Under the pieces are notes generated by a model, which did no database searches, was not told the DNA's origin, and saw nothing but the letters and a program-made list of their open reading frames with translations. The position numbers and the translations under genes are program-made. Below, piece after piece: positions 34,057 through 35,828 of a stretch of DNA of 35,828 nucleotides; the stretch's first letter is position 1; each line of letters opens with the position of its first letter. The DNA comes from CALAED01 sp937891035 (GTDB lineage: Bacteria > Actinomycetota > Actinomycetes > Streptosporangiales > Streptosporangiaceae). Location of the stretch: NCBI GenBank assembly GCA_035642125.1, contig DASQSZ010000107.1, forward strand, positions 1-35,828, in the 5' to 3' direction.

Positions 34057-34712
34057 ACTGGGACTGGGAGTGGACCAGGGAATTTTCCGTCGAGCTGTTC
34101 ACCACCGGCCTGAAGGTGACGGCACAGATCACGGTCTTCGGCGCGATCGTCGCCTTCATCTTCGGCCTGCTGCTGGCGTTGCTGCGGCGATCCAAGATCC
34201 TGTGGGTGAGCACGGCCGCCCGCTGGTTCATCCAGTTCGTCCGCAGCACGCCGCTGCTGGTGCAGCTGTTCTTCCTGTTCTACGTACTGCCGACCATCCC
34301 GCCGAACATCAAGCTGTCGGCGCTGACGGCCGGCATCCTCGGCCTGGGCGTCCATTACGCCTGCTACACCGCCGAGGTGTACCGGGCCGGGATCGACGGC
34401 GTACCGCCTGGCCAGTTCGAGGCGGCCACCGCGCTGAACCTGCCTCAGGTGCGCACCTGGACCAGCGTGATCCTGCCTCAGGCACTTCGCCGGTCGCTGC
34501 CCGCGCTCGGCAACGTTCTCGTGGCGATCTTTAAGGAATCGCCGCAATTGTCCATCATCACGGTCTTGGACGTGATCGGCACCGCGCAGGAGCTCGGCTC
34601 GGAGCGGTTCCGCTATCTGGAACCGCTCACCGTCGCCGGGCTGTTCTTCCTGGTGCTGGCGATCCCGGCCTCGATCATGATCCGGCGCTTGGAGCGTCGT
34701 CTTGAGTACTGA
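34053..34712 (+). CDS. ehuD: ABC importer permease for ectoines
   Basis: Second permease of the importer, 219 residues from GTG 34053. It begins NWDWEWTREFSVELFTTGLK and has five hydrophobic helices. Conserved elements: FIQFVRSTPLLVQLFFLFYV (RSTPLLVQL) and the EAA loop EAATALNLPQVRTWTSVILP. GTG 34053 is part of GTGA overlapping the ehuC stop, with GGGAAG just upstream; a longer frame from ATG 34008 lies inside ehuC and is less likely. Pairs with EhuC to form a heterodimeric pore. Its 3' end overlaps the start of ehuA by 11 bp. Confidence 0.92.
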   Translation: MNWDWEWTREFSVELFTTGLKVTAQITVFGAIVAFIFGLLLALLRRSKILWVSTAARWFIQFVRSTPLLVQLFFLFYVLPTIPPNIKLSALTAGILGLGVHYACYTAEVYRAGIDGVPPGQFEAATALNLPQVRTWTSVILPQALRRSLPALGNVLVAIFKESPQLSIITVLDVIGTAQELGSERFRYLEPLTVAGLFFLVLAIPASIMIRRLERRLEY

Positions 34713-35520
34713 GACAACCATGAATCCCGCAGAATCGGCCGGACCCGATACACAATGGATGATCCGCTTTGACAAGGTGGTCAAGCGGTACGGCGACCTC
34801 ACCGTCCTGGACGAGCTTGATTTCCACGTCCGGCCGAGGGAGCGCGTCACGTTGATCGGCCCAAGCGGGTCGGGCAAGACCACCATCCTGCGTCTGCTCA
34901 TGACGCTGGAACGGATCACCTCCGGCACGATCGAGGTCGGCGGTGAATACCTCAGCCACACGCGGCGCGGCGACAAGCTCGTCCCCGCGGACGAAAAGCA
35001 CCTGCGCCGCGTCCGCAAGCGGATCGGCATGGTGTTCCAGCAGTTCAACCTGTTCCCGAACATGAACGTGCTGCGCAACATCACCGAGGCCCCCGTACGG
35101 GCGCTGGGCCGGCCGCGGGCCGAGGCCGAGGCGAAGGCGCGGGAGCTCCTCGACATGGTCGGGCTGGGCGAGAAGGCCCTTGAGCACCCGACGCGGCTGT
35201 CCGGCGGTCAGCAACAGCGCGTGGCCATCGCCCGCGCGCTTGCCATGGAGCCCGAGATCCTGCTGCTCGACGAGGTCACCTCGGCGCTCGACCCCGAACT
35301 GGTCGCGGGCGTTCAGGACCTGTTGCGCGACATCGCCAGCCGGGGCGAGCTGACGATCCTGTGCGTCACGCACGAGATGCAATTCGCACAAGACATCTCC
35401 GACCGAGTCCTAATGTTCGACAAGGGACAGATTGTGGAGGACGGCCCACCGGAAAAGATCTTTACAGAGCCGGAAGAACAGCGTACGCGCGACTTCCTGC
35501 AGGCGATCTTGAAAGCTTGA
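34702..35520 (+). CDS. ehuA: ABC importer ATPase for ectoines
   Basis: Cytoplasmic ATPase of the EhuBCDA importer, 272 residues. Walker A GPSGSGKTTILRLL, Q-loop FQQFNLFPNMNVLRN, signature LSGGQQQRVAIARALAMEP, Walker B ILLLDEVTSALDPE, and H-loop VTHEMQFAQDI. An extra segment EYLSHTRRGDKLVPADEKHL between Walker A and the Q-loop is typical of the EhuA branch of polar-amino-acid ATPases. TTG 34702 is chosen because GGAG is 7 nt upstream; ATG 34720 is an alternative that lacks a site. Overlaps ehuD by 11 bp, so translational coupling is likely. Last gene of the cluster; a short GCGGG/CCCGC hairpin follows at 35582-35595. Confidence 0.95.
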   Translation: MSTETTMNPAESAGPDTQWMIRFDKVVKRYGDLTVLDELDFHVRPRERVTLIGPSGSGKTTILRLLMTLERITSGTIEVGGEYLSHTRRGDKLVPADEKHLRRVRKRIGMVFQQFNLFPNMNVLRNITEAPVRALGRPRAEAEAKARELLDMVGLGEKALEHPTRLSGGQQQRVAIARALAMEPEILLLDEVTSALDPELVAGVQDLLRDIASRGELTILCVTHEMQFAQDISDRVLMFDKGQIVEDGPPEKIFTEPEEQRTRDFLQAILKA

Positions 35521-35581
35521 GCGCGGCTGCCAGGCCCGGTTGTCGTACCGCCCGACTCTCGTGACCTTTGTACAGAGCCCG

Positions 35582-35595
35582 GCGGGCAGGCCCGC
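35582..35595 (+). terminator. Short hairpin between ehuA and the methyltransferase gene
   Basis: GCGGG-CAGG-CCCGC, 5-bp stem, 61 bp after the ehuA stop. Possibly a terminator of the ect-ehu unit; short and without T-run. Confidence 0.3.
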
Positions 35596-35634
35596 TACCG
35601 CGGGTGCGCCCGAACCACGAGAAAGGACCCTGAC

Positions 35635-35828
35635 ATGGCCTACGACCCCGACGAGCACTACAAGCGACTGGCCGAGACCTACGACGGCAACTGGGCGGAC
35701 CGCCCGCAGTACGTGAGCTGGATGGCCGACCGGATCATGTCATGGCTGGAGCCGTCCCCGGGAGATCGCATCGCCGACATCGGATCGGGTACCGGGCTGT
35801 TCCTGAGCCGGCTTATGGACATCGCCAG
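35635..35828 (+). CDS. SAM-dependent methyltransferase, 5' part only
   Basis: The reading frame starts at ATG 35635 (AAAGGA 7 nt upstream) and is cut by the window edge after 64 codons. Seen: AYDPDEHYKRLAETYDGNWA, an N-terminal helix typical of class I methyltransferases acting on small molecules, then WLEPSPGDRIADIGSGTGLF, with motif I D-I-G-S-G-T-G (SAM-binding loop). Class I methyltransferase fold is clear; substrate is not. It follows ehuA by 114 bp on the same strand. Glycine/sarcosine betaine synthesis is one possible link with osmoprotection, but the visible part does not show it. Confidence 0.85.
   Translation, partial: MAYDPDEHYKRLAETYDGNWADRPQYVSWMADRIMSWLEPSPGDRIADIGSGTGLFLSRLMDIA

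Overview
The window is chromosomal DNA of a high-GC Gram-positive bacterium. The evidence is very high G+C with strong third-position bias, GTG/TTG starts, leaderless promoters of the TAnnnT type, an HspR/HAIR-controlled dnaK operon, an EtfD-type membrane Fe-S oxidoreductase, and an ectABCD cluster joined to an ehu importer. The overall look is that of an actinomycete, perhaps Streptosporangiales; the family-level guess is inference. I see no rRNA, tRNA, CRISPR array, transposase or phage gene.

Left part (1-10.7 kb), mostly short transcription units: class II fructose-bisphosphate aldolase (-), a DedA membrane protein (+), a small membrane-anchored protein (+), orotate phosphoribosyltransferase pyrE (-), an ECF-like sigma factor fused to a zinc-binding anti-sigma-like tail (+), a NYN-domain protein with a long Gln/His-rich disordered segment (+), a TPR protein (+), a PhoD-like phosphatase (-), a TPR/SEC-C protein related to the first TPR protein (+), a glyoxalase/VOC pseudogene (+) and a pyridoxamine-phosphate-oxidase-like flavoprotein (+). 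Five of these genes have a TAnnnT box 6-7 nt before their start codon and no Shine-Dalgarno, so they are probably read from leaderless mRNAs.

Middle (10.9-18.2 kb): the heat-shock operon dnaK-grpE-dnaJ-hspR-clpB, read right to left from a near-consensus promoter (TTGACA-17-TAATTT). A HAIR operator for HspR lies just upstream of the -35. HspR is encoded in the operon, and its stop codon abuts the clpB start. Just upstream and on the same strand is a 959-residue protein combining a degenerate P-loop NTPase-like cytoplasmic half, one transmembrane helix and a periplasmic-binding-protein-like ectodomain with eight cysteines. It is the most novel gene here. It is separated from dnaK by inverted repeats and a GGGCC tandem repeat.

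Right part (21.3-28.2 kb): a GntR/FCD regulator, a fused hydantoinase/5-oxoprolinase (A+B) carrying an in-frame insertion that resembles the repeat upstream of grpE, and an EtfD-like electron-transfer oxidoreductase.

Right end (28.2-35.8 kb): about 480 bp of comparatively AT-rich regulatory DNA, then ectA-ectB-ectC-ectD (synthesis of ectoine and 5-hydroxyectoine from aspartate semialdehyde) followed by ehuB-ehuC-ehuD-ehuA (ABC importer for ectoines), all on the + strand. The two halves would make and recapture the same compatible solute. EctC has an unusual 57-residue low-complexity tail. A SAM-dependent methyltransferase of unknown substrate begins after ehuA and runs off the end.
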